DNA of 64,000 nucleotides from Antarcticimicrobium sp033791545 (GCA_033791545.1 JASJGL010000145.1:1-64000); one strand, 5' to 3'; counted from the stretch's first letter, positions 17,399-26,336 are shown. Program-made: numbers and translations. Notes: generated by a model from the sequence alone, not told the origin.

Positions 17399-18924
17399 GC
17401 GGGATTTGGGCTCCGGGAAGGGAAATAGGCAGGCAGCGCACGGCGCAGCAGCTTGCCATTTGCGCCGGTAGGCAGCGCGGCGAGATGGACAAAGGCGCGC
17501 GGTTGTTTGTAGCGCGCCAGCGTCTCACTGACATAGGTTTGCAGGTCCGCCGCGTCCAGTTCTGACGGCCCGGTATAAAAGGCGACGATGACCGTGGTGT
17601 CTGGTTTGATCTCGACCTCGGCGGCGCCGGACTGTTCGATTCCGGGATGGGCGTTGAGCGCGGCTTCGACCTCCAGCGGTGACACCCGGTAGCCACCGGC
17701 ATTCATCATGTCGTCGTTGCGCCCCATATAGGTGATCTGCCCATCCGCCGCCATCGCGCCAAGATCGCCGGTCAGGAACCAGTCGCCGCGCATTCGCGCC
17801 GCCATTTCATCCGGCGCGTTGAGATATCCCCGCATCAGGCCCGGGTCCGTGCGATGCACCGCGATCACCCCGATCTCGCCCTGGGTCACGGGCTGGCCCT
17901 CGGCCCCGAGGATCGCCACGCGGCGGCCAATTTGCGGCTGGCCAAGGGCGATGCCGCGCGCCGGGTGCGCCGGGCAGGAGGAAATGAAGGTCGAGCATTC
18001 CGACATGCCATAGGCCTCGTGCAGGGCGGTGCCGGTCAACTCCTCCCAGCGATGATGCAGATCCGGCGACAGCTTTTCTCCCGCGCTCAACCCGTGGCGC
18101 AGATCGGGCAGATCAAGCCTGTCGCGGTCGCGCAACATCCGGCGATAGACGCCGGGGGCGGCGGCAAACAGCGTCGCACGATGGCTGCGCAGCAGCTCGG
18201 GCAGGGTGGTGATATCGGTTCCCGGTTCGGGGATGAGGGCGGTGGCACCGATGGTCCAAGGGTCCATCAGCCCGGTGCCCAGCGTATAGGTCCAGTTGAA
18301 CGCGCCTGCGTGGCACAGCCGATCCTCGGGGGTCAGCGCATACCAGCCGTCGACCATCATCTGCCGCGCCCAGATCGCGCGATGGGCATGGGCCACCGCG
18401 CGCGGGCTGCCAGAGGTGCCCGAGGTATAGACCACATAGGCCAGCCGCTCCGGATCGCCCATGGCCCAGTCGCAGGGCGGCAGGGTGCGCATCTGTTTCA
18501 GGGCCTCGATATCGATCTGCAGCGGGTGCTCGGCGCAGGCGATCTTGGGGTCGCGCAACACGGCGGCGGGCTGCAACTCGGCGATGATCTTGGCGGTATC
18601 CGCCGCTGTCAGCTGCGACGAGGTCGGCACAGGCACCAGCCCGACCGCCATCGCGCCGAGATAGGCGATCGGGAACTCCACCGTATTGCCAAGCCGCATC
18701 AGCACGATCTGCCCCGGCTTCAGCCCGGCCTGCAACAGCCCGGTTCCGGTGCCACGCACCGCGCGCTCCAATGCACCATAGCTCCAATCGTCGGAGCCGG
18801 TGGCGCGCAGGATCGACAGCGCACATTTGTCGGGATGATCTCCGGCCCGGCGCAGCACGAAGGCGGCCAGGTTGAAGGGGGCGGGGCAGGGCGGCGGCGC
18901 GCCGTGATCAAATATGGACAACAT
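17395..18924 (-). CDS. AMP-dependent acyl-CoA synthetase/ligase
   Basis: A 509-residue adenylate-forming enzyme that activates a carboxylic acid to its acyl-AMP and then acyl-CoA. The A3 motif is YTSGTSGSPR at 166-175, with Arg where Lys is usual. The aromatic-acid-like core EAYGMSECSTF is present, as are the hinge region GDLGAMAADGQITYMGR and the C-terminal catalytic lysine in GANGKLLRR. It resembles benzoate/acetate-CoA ligases more than long-chain FadD. It heads the operon with the FrnE-like and channel genes; a divergent XRE-cupin regulator starts 64 bp away. Confidence 0.85.
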   Translation of the reverse strand: MLSIFDHGAPPPCPAPFNLAAFVLRRAGDHPDKCALSILRATGSDDWSYGALERAVRGTGTGLLQAGLKPGQIVLMRLGNTVEFPIAYLGAMAVGLVPVPTSSQLTAADTAKIIAELQPAAVLRDPKIACAEHPLQIDIEALKQMRTLPPCDWAMGDPERLAYVVYTSGTSGSPRAVAHAHRAIWARQMMVDGWYALTPEDRLCHAGAFNWTYTLGTGLMDPWTIGATALIPEPGTDITTLPELLRSHRATLFAAAPGVYRRMLRDRDRLDLPDLRHGLSAGEKLSPDLHHRWEELTGTALHEAYGMSECSTFISSCPAHPARGIALGQPQIGRRVAILGAEGQPVTQGEIGVIAVHRTDPGLMRGYLNAPDEMAARMRGDWFLTGDLGAMAADGQITYMGRNDDMMNAGGYRVSPLEVEAALNAHPGIEQSGAAEVEIKPDTTVIVAFYTGPSELDAADLQTYVSETLARYKQPRAFVHLAALPTGANGKLLRRALPAYFPSRSPNPA

Positions 18925-18988
18925 GGCAATTGGCTAGCGCGCGGCAGCCGCCGTTGCAAGACGAACGCGGCGCGCCTATAGAAACCGG

Positions 18989-19612
18989 ATGACCGCGCGT
19001 GACCCGAAAGCCCTGATCCGTATCGCCCGCAATGGCAGCCCGGACACCGAAGCCGAGCCGCTGGACTTGGGCGTGCGGGTGCGCGAGCTGCGCAAGGCGC
19101 GCAACTGGACGCTGGAACAGGCCGCCAGTCAGGCCGGGCTGGCGCGTTCGACGCTGTCCAAGATCGAGAACGGGCAGATGTCGCCGACCTATGAGGCGCT
19201 GAAGAAACTGGCCGTCGGGCTGGAAATCTCGGTGCCGCAGCTGTTCACCCCGCCGCAGCGTGAGCAGGTGAACGGGCGCATGGCCGTGACCCGCAGTGGC
19301 GAGGGGGCCGATTATGCCACCGCCACCTATGAACATGAGCTGCTGGCCGAGACGCTGACCAAGAAACAGATGCTGCCCTATCGCGCCCGTGTCCGCGCCC
19401 GCAGCATGGACGAGTTCGACGGCTGGGTGCGCCATGACGGCGAGGAATTTCTTTTCGTGCTGACCGGGGTGATCCGGCTGTACACAGAGTTTTATGAACC
19501 CCTCGAGATGCGGCGCGGCGACAGCGCCTATTACGATGCCACGATGGGGCATAACGTGGTGTCGCTCAGCGAAGAGGACGCCACCATCCTTTGGGTCACC
19601 TCGCTGGCCTGA
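18989..19612 (+). CDS. XRE-family regulator with C-terminal cupin sensor
   Basis: A 207-residue one-component regulator. An HTH of the lambda-repressor type covers about residues 27-80 (LEQAASQAGLARSTLSKIENG), and a cupin_2 barrel covers about 130-205 (DGEEFLFVLTG...LRRGDSAYY pattern). This layout is shared with regulators of amino-acid, polyamine and acyl-CoA metabolism, where the cupin is thought to bind a small effector. It is transcribed divergently from the acyl-CoA ligase operon across a 64 bp gap, so that operon is its likely target. Confidence 0.85.
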   Translation: MTARDPKALIRIARNGSPDTEAEPLDLGVRVRELRKARNWTLEQAASQAGLARSTLSKIENGQMSPTYEALKKLAVGLEISVPQLFTPPQREQVNGRMAVTRSGEGADYATATYEHELLAETLTKKQMLPYRARVRARSMDEFDGWVRHDGEEFLFVLTGVIRLYTEFYEPLEMRRGDSAYYDATMGHNVVSLSEEDATILWVTSLA

Positions 19613-19696
19613 TGGTGCCTGTGCTGCTGTTCGGTTGAGCATCAGACACGAATACGGACAGGCGACCCAAAACGGAAAGGCGACCCAAAGTCGGCG

Positions 19697-21517
19697 TCAC
19701 TCCTCCTCGTACCACCAGACATCGGGCATGAAATTCACCCCGTCGCCATAGATCGGAAGCCGGTCTTCGGGGTATTTCAACTGTCGGATATGGGCGATAC
19801 GGCCCACATCGTATTGCCAGATCGGGATCACATAGCGCCCGGCGGTCAGCACCCGGTCAAGCGCGCGCACCGCAGCGTTGAAATCGTCGCTGCTGTGCGA
19901 GGTCAGCAAGGTGTCGATCATCGCATCGGCGGCGGGCGACGCCATCCCCATCAGATTGCGGCTGCCGTCCTGTTGCGCGCCAGCACTGCCCCAATACAGC
20001 CGCTGCTCATTGCCCGGAGACAGGGTCAGGTCGCGGCGAAAATTGGTCATGTCGAAGTCATGGGCGGCGATGCGGGCGGCATATTGGGCGTCATCCACCG
20101 TCTCGACCTTCAGCGCGATCCCGAGCCGCAGCAAGGCCTGCGCATAGATGTCGGTGACGCGCTGCATCTCGCCATCGGCCTGACGCAGCAAGACCGCGAA
20201 GGCGAACGGCGCGCCATTCTCTTTGCGCAAGATCCCCTCCTGCACGGTCCAACCGGCCGCGTTCAACAGGGTCATCGCCCGGCGCAGCCCGGCGCGGTTG
20301 CGCGCGGTTCCATCGCTTTTGGGCAGGGTATAGCCCTCAAGCGCGCCGGGCGGCAGGCTGTCGGCAAACGGGGCCAGCATCTCGCGCACCCGACCGGTTG
20401 CGGGACCGGGGCGCATGGCGAGGGTGGAGCTGGAGAAATAAGAGGTGATCCGGGGCTGCACCCCGCCGGTCATGGTGTCGTTGATCGACTCGAAATTAAA
20501 GGCCTCGATCAGCGCCTCGCGCACGCGCCAGTCATTGAACGGGGCGCGGCGGGTGTTCATCACCAGACCGGTCATTCCCGAAGGGCGCTGGTTGGGGATT
20601 TCGGATTTGACCACATCGCCGCGCCGCACGGCAGGGAAATCATACTGGGTTTGCCATTTCTCGGCGTTGAATTCGCGCACCACCGAGAGTTCGCCCGCCT
20701 TGAACGCCTCGAACAGAACCGTGCCATCGCCATAGAATTCGATCCGCATTTCGTCGAAATTCAACGTGCCACGGCGAAACGGCAGATTTGCGCCCCAATA
20801 GTCGGGATTGCGCCGCAGGGTCATGGACCGGCCCGCCTCGAAATCCGTCACCACATAGGCGCCGGTGCCGACCGGGGCCTCGGACAGGCCGGAGGCGGTG
20901 AAATCCTTGCCCTCCCACTGCGCCTTTTTCAGGATCGGACGCATCCCGGCGATCAGCGCCAGTTCTCGATCCGGGGTGGTAAAGCTGAGCCGTACAGAAC
21001 GCGGGCCGACCTGTACGATATCGGCGATCTGGGATTGGAACCCGCGATAGCGCAGATGACCTTCGGCGCCCAGGGTCTCATAGGACCAGATCACATCCTC
21101 GACCGTGACCGGGCTGCCATCAGAGAACCGGGCCTCGGGGCGCAGGGTGAATTCCACCCAGGAGCGGTCCGGCGCGGTTTCCACCGACTCGGCAAGCAGC
21201 CCGTACAGGGTGAAAGGTTCATCCCAGGATCGGCCCATCAGCGATTCGTAGCTCCAGAATCGGAGCTGCCAAGGGGCGGTGCCTTTCTGCACGAAAGGAT
21301 TGAGCGAATCGAATCCGCCGGTGTTGCCAAAGACCACCCGCCCGCCTTTCGGCGCCTCCGGGTTGGCATAGGGCAGTGAGACGAAATCCGCCGGAAGCGC
21401 TGGCTCCCCATACATGGCGATCCCATGCGAAGGCGCCGCCTGACTGGCTGAAACGCCGAAAAACAAGGCGATTCCGGTCAGGGACGCCGCTATCAAGTGG
21501 TAAAAGCCCGGTCGCAC
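19697..21517 (-). CDS. Peptide ABC transporter substrate-binding protein (YejA-like, SBP family 5)
   Basis: About 606 residues. It is a periplasmic binding protein of the oligopeptide/YejA class; these feed ABC importers of peptides or related compounds. GTG 21517 is preferred because it places a clean signal peptide (RPGFYHLIAASLTGIALFFGVSASQA) at the N-terminus. A TTG at 21586 would add 23 residues. Family landmarks are GGRVVFGNTGGFDSLNPF and the SBP_5 core FTLRPEARFSDGSPVTVEDV. The permease and ATPase genes are absent here, so it is an orphan within this window. Confidence 0.85.
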   Translation of the reverse strand: MRPGFYHLIAASLTGIALFFGVSASQAAPSHGIAMYGEPALPADFVSLPYANPEAPKGGRVVFGNTGGFDSLNPFVQKGTAPWQLRFWSYESLMGRSWDEPFTLYGLLAESVETAPDRSWVEFTLRPEARFSDGSPVTVEDVIWSYETLGAEGHLRYRGFQSQIADIVQVGPRSVRLSFTTPDRELALIAGMRPILKKAQWEGKDFTASGLSEAPVGTGAYVVTDFEAGRSMTLRRNPDYWGANLPFRRGTLNFDEMRIEFYGDGTVLFEAFKAGELSVVREFNAEKWQTQYDFPAVRRGDVVKSEIPNQRPSGMTGLVMNTRRAPFNDWRVREALIEAFNFESINDTMTGGVQPRITSYFSSSTLAMRPGPATGRVREMLAPFADSLPPGALEGYTLPKSDGTARNRAGLRRAMTLLNAAGWTVQEGILRKENGAPFAFAVLLRQADGEMQRVTDIYAQALLRLGIALKVETVDDAQYAARIAAHDFDMTNFRRDLTLSPGNEQRLYWGSAGAQQDGSRNLMGMASPAADAMIDTLLTSHSSDDFNAAVRALDRVLTAGRYVIPIWQYDVGRIAHIRQLKYPEDRLPIYGDGVNFMPDVWWYEEE

Positions 21518-21595
21518 TTTGGAAACAATCCGTTCTGCTCTGTTTTTGTTAATGATGACGGTAACTTGGGATTCGGGGCTTTTCAAACTTTTAGC

Positions 21596-21624
21596 TTGGA
21601 AAAACGCCGGGAATTGCTTATAAC
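21596..21624 (+). promoter_or_regulatory. Sigma-70-type promoter of candidate sRNA
   Basis: TTGGAA at 21596-21601, a 17-base spacer, and TATAAC at 21619-21624 make a near-consensus housekeeping promoter. It points into a gene-free stretch that ends in a strong terminator. The predicted transcription start is about 21631. Confidence 0.6.
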
Positions 21625-21630
21625 TAACCC

Positions 21631-21706
21631 ACTGCTCGATAGGTTTCTTGCCTGTATGAAACCTGCCTCAATAACTTGACGCCCGCCTTGTGCGGGCGTT
21701 TTTTTT
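21631..21706 (+). ncRNA. Candidate two-hairpin small RNA (~76 nt)
   Basis: This short gene-free transcript unit is bounded by a near-consensus promoter and an intrinsic terminator. The first stem-loop is AGGTTTC...GAAACCT (21641-21664) with a ten-base loop. The second is the terminator ACGCCCGC-CTTGT-GCGGGCGT followed by eight T residues (21679-21706). The single-stranded linker between them (GCCTCAATAACTTG) is a plausible pairing region. There is no open reading frame of note inside. It lies between the divergent YejA-like gene and the downstream hydroxybutyrate dehydrogenase. I do not recognise it as a named family. Confidence 0.6.
21679..21706 (+). terminator. Rho-independent terminator
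   Basis: An 8 bp GC-rich stem (ACGCCCGC/GCGGGCGT) with a five-base loop and a run of eight T. It is the strongest intrinsic terminator in the window. On the plus strand it ends no protein-coding gene, which is the main argument for the small RNA just upstream. Confidence 0.85.
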
Positions 21707-21896
21707 GGTCTGCAGGCTGGATCCGCCCCGGAATCGGGGCGCTGCGCCCGTCGCGGCGTGCGGCGACTCGCCCGGGATCGCTCAGCCCTTAAACCTTTGC
21801 CGGCGTCCTGCGGCAAACACGTCCTGCGCGGCTTTGGCGTTTTCTTCGCATCGGCAGCGTGGCAGACTGCGCGCGACGCAAACAAAGGGGCCTCTC

Positions 21897-22670
21897 ATGT
21901 CATTGACCGGAAAAACTGCAATCATCACCGGATCGAACTCAGGAATCGGGCTGGGCGTGGCTTGGGAACTGGCGCGCGCCGGGGCCGATGTGGTGCTGAA
22001 CTCTTTTACCGACCGCGAGGAAGATCATGCGCTGGCGGCAAAGATTGCGGACGAGACCGGGGTGAAGGCGCGCTATATCAAGGCCGATATGTCCGATGGC
22101 ACAGAGTGTCGCGCGCTGATCGCGCAGGCCGGGCGCTGTGATATTCTGGTGAACAACGCCGGCATCCAGTTCGTTTCGCCGATCGACGAGTTTCCTGTCG
22201 ACAAGTGGAACGCGATCATCGCCATCAACCTGAATTCGGCGTTTCACACCACCGCAGCGGCCTTGCCGATGATGCGGGCGGCGGGCTGGGGCCGGATCGT
22301 CAACATCGCCTCGGCGCATGGGCTGACCGCTTCGCCGTTCAAGGCGGCCTATGTGGCGGCCAAACATGGGATCGTCGGCATGACCAAGACCGTGGCGCTG
22401 GAAACCGCGCAGGAGCCGATCACCGCCAACGCGATCTGCCCGGGCTATGTGCTGACCCCGCTGGTGGAGGCGCAGATCCCCGCGACCATGAAGGAATACG
22501 GGATGAGCCGCGAGGACGTGATCAAGAACGTCATGCTGGAGCGTCAACCGAGCAAGGAATTCGCCACCGTCGAACAGTTGGGCGGCACCGCCGTGTTCCT
22601 GTGTTCCGACGCGGCAACGCAGATCACCGGCACGACGATCAGCGTAGATGGCGGCTGGACCGCGTTGTGA
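21897..22670 (+). CDS. bdhA: 3-hydroxybutyrate dehydrogenase (SDR)
   Basis: A 257-residue short-chain dehydrogenase that oxidises (R)-3-hydroxybutyrate to acetoacetate with NAD+ in polyhydroxybutyrate turnover. The cofactor motif is TGSNSGIG at 11-18, NNAG follows near 86, and the catalytic set is Ser139, Tyr152 and Lys156. The ASAHGL...SPFKAAYVAAKHG block is characteristic of the 3-hydroxybutyrate dehydrogenase subfamily. ATG 21897 follows AAAGGGG. The open frame extends upstream but without homology. A patatin gene follows in the same direction. Confidence 0.88.
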   Translation: MSLTGKTAIITGSNSGIGLGVAWELARAGADVVLNSFTDREEDHALAAKIADETGVKARYIKADMSDGTECRALIAQAGRCDILVNNAGIQFVSPIDEFPVDKWNAIIAINLNSAFHTTAAALPMMRAAGWGRIVNIASAHGLTASPFKAAYVAAKHGIVGMTKTVALETAQEPITANAICPGYVLTPLVEAQIPATMKEYGMSREDVIKNVMLERQPSKEFATVEQLGGTAVFLCSDAATQITGTTISVDGGWTAL

Positions 22671-22790
22671 GCAGTGCGGGGATTGCCAGCCTTGACGGGC
22701 TGGCGATCCTGCGGGCGAACCGGGCCGCTATGAGCTTTGAGGGCATCATGGTCCGGGGCTGTTTCACCCTATCGGAGGCGACAAGAGACA

Positions 22791-23825
22791 ATGGCTGATC
22801 CGCTTCGCATCAATCTCGCACTGCAGGGCGGGGGCGCACATGGCGCCTTTACCTGGGGCGTGCTTGACCGGCTTCTGGATGAAGAGAACCTAGAGGTCGC
22901 GGCGATCACCGGCACCTCGGCCGGGGCGCTGAATGCGGCGGCGTTCAAGGCTGGAATGGTCATGGGCGGTCGGGACGGAGCACGCGAAAACCTTGACTGG
23001 CTTTGGGGCCAAATGGGCGGCATGGGTGACCTGCGGCTGACCACTCTGATGGGGGTGTTGGAGCCACCGCAGATAGCACAGGGTATCGAATTTTCCTTGC
23101 CGTTTTCGCTGGCCGATACTTGGTCGCGGATGGTCTCGCCCTATATGTACGGGCCGTTCTATTTCAATCCGCTGGAGCCGATCGTCAAGGCGATGGATTT
23201 CGACAGCGTCTGCGCCGAGGCCGCGCCAGAGTTGTTCATCGGGGCCACCCGGGTCAGCACCGGCAAGATCCGGGTGTTTTCCGGGTCCGAGATCTGCACC
23301 GAGGCGATTCTGGCCTCGGCCTGCCTGCCGAACCTGTTTCAGGCGGTCGAGATCAAGAACCCCGAAACCGGTGAGACCGAGGCGTTCTGGGATGGCGGCT
23401 ATACCGGCAACCCGGCGCTGTTCCCGCTGTTCCAGCCGCATTTGCCCTCGGACATCATGGTGGTGAACGTCTATCCGTTGGAACGTGCCGAACCGCCGCG
23501 TTCGCCTCAGGAAATCGCGGACCGGATCAACGAAATCAGCTTTAATTCCTCGCTACTGCGCGAGTTGCGCTCGATTGATCTTATCCAGCGTCTGATGGAT
23601 GAGGGTGAGTTGAGCCGGGACCGGATGAAGCGGGTCCATGTGCATATGATCTCGGATGACAAGCTGATGCGCGAACTGTCGGTGACAACCAAGATGATGC
23701 CGATGCCCTCGGTGCTGGCGCGGCTGAAACAAGCCGGCCGCGATGCCGCCGAGCGCTTTCTCGAGCAGGGGGCGCAACATATCGGCAAGCGCAACAGCGT
23801 GGATCTGAAACAGATGTTTGACTGA
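22791..23825 (+). CDS. Patatin-like phospholipase
   Basis: A 344-residue patatin-fold acyl hydrolase. The oxyanion glycine-rich loop is GGGAHG at 13-18, the nucleophile elbow GTSAG with Ser43, and the dyad aspartate Asp201 in DGGYTGNP. There is no signal peptide. Patatins next to bdhA recur in alphaproteobacteria, which suggests a role at PHB granules or in lipid turnover; this is an inference from synteny. ATG 22791 follows CGGAGG at a slightly long spacing. Confidence 0.85.
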   Translation: MADPLRINLALQGGGAHGAFTWGVLDRLLDEENLEVAAITGTSAGALNAAAFKAGMVMGGRDGARENLDWLWGQMGGMGDLRLTTLMGVLEPPQIAQGIEFSLPFSLADTWSRMVSPYMYGPFYFNPLEPIVKAMDFDSVCAEAAPELFIGATRVSTGKIRVFSGSEICTEAILASACLPNLFQAVEIKNPETGETEAFWDGGYTGNPALFPLFQPHLPSDIMVVNVYPLERAEPPRSPQEIADRINEISFNSSLLRELRSIDLIQRLMDEGELSRDRMKRVHVHMISDDKLMRELSVTTKMMPMPSVLARLKQAGRDAAERFLEQGAQHIGKRNSVDLKQMFD

Positions 23826-23840
23826 TCCGCGCTTGCGGAT
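23825..23840. terminator. Small hairpin between convergent genes
   Basis: ATCCGC-GCTT-GCGGAT is a perfect 6 bp stem starting at the last base of the patatin gene and facing the convergent cytochrome b gene (stop at 23859). No T tract is present. Confidence 0.35.
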
Positions 23841-23858
23841 ATGGGGGGACGAATACAG

Positions 23859-24512
23859 CTAGCGAATACGCACCGCTTCGTCCGCTTCAAGATAGGCCTC
23901 TTCCTCGGGGGTCAGGTCCACCTTGTCAAAGCCGGTGATCATCGGGCGCACATGGGCCCGGAACGACCCGCCCACGGTCAGCAGATAGACATGCGCCAGC
24001 ACAAAGGCGGCGATGGCGTAGGCCGACAGCAGGTGCAGGTTGGCCGCAATGCTCAGCGCGAGCGTGGCATTGGGCACGCCCGACCAGTAATTATAGGTCA
24101 GGTAGATCACCCCCGTGACCCAGATCGCCGGAAACAGCATCAGTTTCAGCGCCAGATAGGTCAGCGCCTGCAGCGGGTTGTGCTTGCGCCAATAGGCCTT
24201 GCGATAGGGGTGATGTTCGCCCTTGAAGATGCCCCAGGCATAGAACCGCGCCACCTTGATCAGCCCCTGCGTGGTGGGCACGTAATGCACCCAGCTGCCG
24301 GTTGTGATGTGCCAGAAGATGGCAAAGATCCACAGCACGATCAGCGCCAGCGCGGCGATGATATGCAGCATGACGGCGGGACCGAACGGGATCAGCGGGT
24401 TCAACCCGTTCACCGCCAGCCCGGTGAACATCAGCGCAAAGATCAACGCCATTTGCGTCCAGTGCCAGAAGCGTTCGAAACGCGGGTAGATCTTGACGAA
24501 ACGTTCGGTCAT
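23859..24512 (-). CDS. Membrane cytochrome b subunit (FDH-gamma / b561 type)
   Basis: A 217-residue integral membrane protein with four to five hydrophobic helices and histidines suited to bis-His heme b ligation (FWHWTQ near 16, MLHII near 49, FWHITTG near 66, LHLLSAYAIAAFVLAHVYL near 165-180). It resembles the gamma subunit of formate dehydrogenase and Ni/Fe-hydrogenase cytochrome b. Its start overlaps the octaheme cytochrome stop by four bases, so it is presumably the quinol-oxidising partner of that protein. Confidence 0.82.
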   Translation of the reverse strand: MTERFVKIYPRFERFWHWTQMALIFALMFTGLAVNGLNPLIPFGPAVMLHIIAALALIVLWIFAIFWHITTGSWVHYVPTTQGLIKVARFYAWGIFKGEHHPYRKAYWRKHNPLQALTYLALKLMLFPAIWVTGVIYLTYNYWSGVPNATLALSIAANLHLLSAYAIAAFVLAHVYLLTVGGSFRAHVRPMITGFDKVDLTPEEEAYLEADEAVRIR

Positions 24513-26155
24513 GACGCGTCTCCGTTCTTGCGGGTGAACAGGCGGCCGAGGGCGTGGATCAACAAGGCCAAGGCGGTCGCCACAACCAAGGCAAGCCCGA
24601 GGATTCCGGCGGTGCTGAACGGGGTGCGGCCGGGCATGTAGACGCCGTCGATCTTGTCCATCCGCCCGTCAGGGCTGTGGCATTCGGCGCAATCAACCGC
24701 ATCCTTTGCCGGGGCGACCATATGGGTGATCGGCCAGTACATATGGGTGTCGACGAAGCCGTATTCCCCGGAGTACTCGACCCCGGCGGCCTTCATTCCC
24801 GCCGCGATCGCCTTGCCCCAGTCGTAATTGCTCCAAAGGGCGGTGTCGGTATCCGGCCCCCAGACGTGGCTGTAGGCGAGGTGATTGAGCTTGGAGTCAT
24901 AGGCCTGTCGCCCCTCCAGCCGCTTGAACGGCCAGATCCGGCTGTCGCCATCCTCGGGGCTGCCAGAGATCTTGTTGACCTCGACGACCTGGGTGGGGTC
25001 GATGGTCTGATCGCCGGTGGTATATTCCACCTGACCGTTGAACCAAGCATAGAGCGGTTGCACGTTCTCTTCCCAGACGAAATCGCCCTTGATGGAGAGA
25101 TAGGTGTGGCGCGGCTTGCCATCGCCCTGGGTGTAGTTTTCGATCGCAAGCGGCTTGCCGTCTTCGCCCAGCTTGCCGGCGGTGGACCAATCCCACAGCA
25201 TCTTGGTGGCGACGCCACCGCGTGCGAATTCTGGGATGTGGCAGGTCTGACAGGCCAGCTTGTCGGTGTGATCGTTGAGCTTGATGCCCTTGAGCGAGGC
25301 CGGGTGCGGCGCGGTGCCGTGGCAGCTTTGGCAGGTGGCGACGTCGCGCCGCTCGTTCGGCATGCCGGGCCCTTGAGTGTCGGCCGCCATGACCTGATAG
25401 CGCGAGCCGGGCCATTTGTGCTGATTGCTGACGTGGCAGTCGGAACAGACCATGTTGGCGCCCTCGGACGACATGTGCACATCGACGTCGCGCGATGGGT
25501 CAAACAGGACCGAGGACAGGTCACCGTGTTTCACGTTGTCGCCGCCCCCGCCGTAGAAATGGCACTGGCCGCAATTCTCGCGCCCCGGCGGGCCGACGCT
25601 TTGCGCTGCCTTGGCCAGATCAACCGGCCAAGCCTCGGCGCCCGTGATGGTCTTGGTGCCCGGTTTCACCGGCGCGAGCGGCGGCATGCCAGCCCCGGTC
25701 GAGGTTTTGGTATATTGCCCGGAGCGGTCGTGGCACACCAGACAATCGGGTTTCACCGATTCCTGTTGCGGGCTCTGCGCCATGTCGTCCCAGCCATATC
25801 CGGCGTGACACGAGGTGCAGCGCGGCTCGTTGCCGACGACATTGCCGCAAAAGGCGTTGATCACATGGCGCTTGCCCAGCAACTGCCCGGTCGTGGTGTT
25901 CTCGAATTCCCAGTTGAAGTGGATCGAATGCATCACCTGATCGTCTGCCTCGGTATGGCAGGACACGCAGGCCTCGGTCACTTCGGGGCCAGAGGTGAAC
26001 TCCCGTTGCAGGATCTTGAACTTGGAATGATCGGCGGTGCTGTCGCTGCCGGGAATGGCAGGGGCGTTACTGCTCTGCGCCTGAGCAGCGACCTGATGAG
26101 TGGCGGACAGAACCACCATGATGCAGGCAAGGGCCGTCAAGACACGAAGTCGCAA
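24509..26155 (-). CDS. Octaheme c-type cytochrome, tetrathionate-reductase (Otr) family
   Basis: A 548-residue periplasmic multiheme protein with exactly eight CXXCH sites: CVSCH, CTSCH, CLVCH, CGQCH, CSDCH, CQSCH, CQTCH and CAECH (cysteines at 63, 113, 138, 195, 237, 275, 302 and near 490). The Shewanella octaheme enzyme of this family reduces tetrathionate, nitrite and hydroxylamine in vitro. There is a signal peptide and, unlike a soluble cytochrome, a C-terminal transmembrane helix (GILGLALVVATALALLIHAL). Translation starts at TTG 26155, seven bases after GGGAG. A FnrL-type box lies 68 bp upstream and the cytochrome b partner is coupled downstream. Confidence 0.88.
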   Translation of the reverse strand: MRLRVLTALACIMVVLSATHQVAAQAQSSNAPAIPGSDSTADHSKFKILQREFTSGPEVTEACVSCHTEADDQVMHSIHFNWEFENTTTGQLLGKRHVINAFCGNVVGNEPRCTSCHAGYGWDDMAQSPQQESVKPDCLVCHDRSGQYTKTSTGAGMPPLAPVKPGTKTITGAEAWPVDLAKAAQSVGPPGRENCGQCHFYGGGGDNVKHGDLSSVLFDPSRDVDVHMSSEGANMVCSDCHVSNQHKWPGSRYQVMAADTQGPGMPNERRDVATCQSCHGTAPHPASLKGIKLNDHTDKLACQTCHIPEFARGGVATKMLWDWSTAGKLGEDGKPLAIENYTQGDGKPRHTYLSIKGDFVWEENVQPLYAWFNGQVEYTTGDQTIDPTQVVEVNKISGSPEDGDSRIWPFKRLEGRQAYDSKLNHLAYSHVWGPDTDTALWSNYDWGKAIAAGMKAAGVEYSGEYGFVDTHMYWPITHMVAPAKDAVDCAECHSPDGRMDKIDGVYMPGRTPFSTAGILGLALVVATALALLIHALGRLFTRKNGDAS

Positions 26156-26191
26156 AGGAATTCTCCCGAAATCCGAAATGGGGATCTGAAA

Positions 26192-26236
26192 TTTATCTTC
26201 ATTGAGACTTTAGATCTTGGCCTTGATCCAAGTCAA
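26192..26236 (-). promoter_or_regulatory. FnrL-type box and predicted promoter of the octaheme operon
   Basis: TTGATCCAAGTCAA at 26223-26236 (TTGACTTGGATCAA on the coding strand) matches the TTGAT-N4-GTCAA form of the alphaproteobacterial FnrL site. Thirty bases further on, GATAAA at 26197-26192 can serve as the -10 box, which puts the site near -44, a class II activator position. It lies upstream of the octaheme cytochrome only, since the other neighbour ends here. Confidence 0.65.
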
Positions 26237-26336
26237 CGTCGCACAAGATGTGGTGCAAAAATAGCGGGGGATGCGACAATAGCCGATGCAAACCGGAAAA
26301 TCCCGGCACTCCGACCCGGCCAATTCATTCGGTCAA

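Noticed and set aside
19655..19696. Repeated GGCGACCCAAA between the XRE-cupin gene and the YejA-like gene
   Set aside because: Only two short copies in a gap between convergent genes, with no palindrome or link to a regulator; too weak to call.
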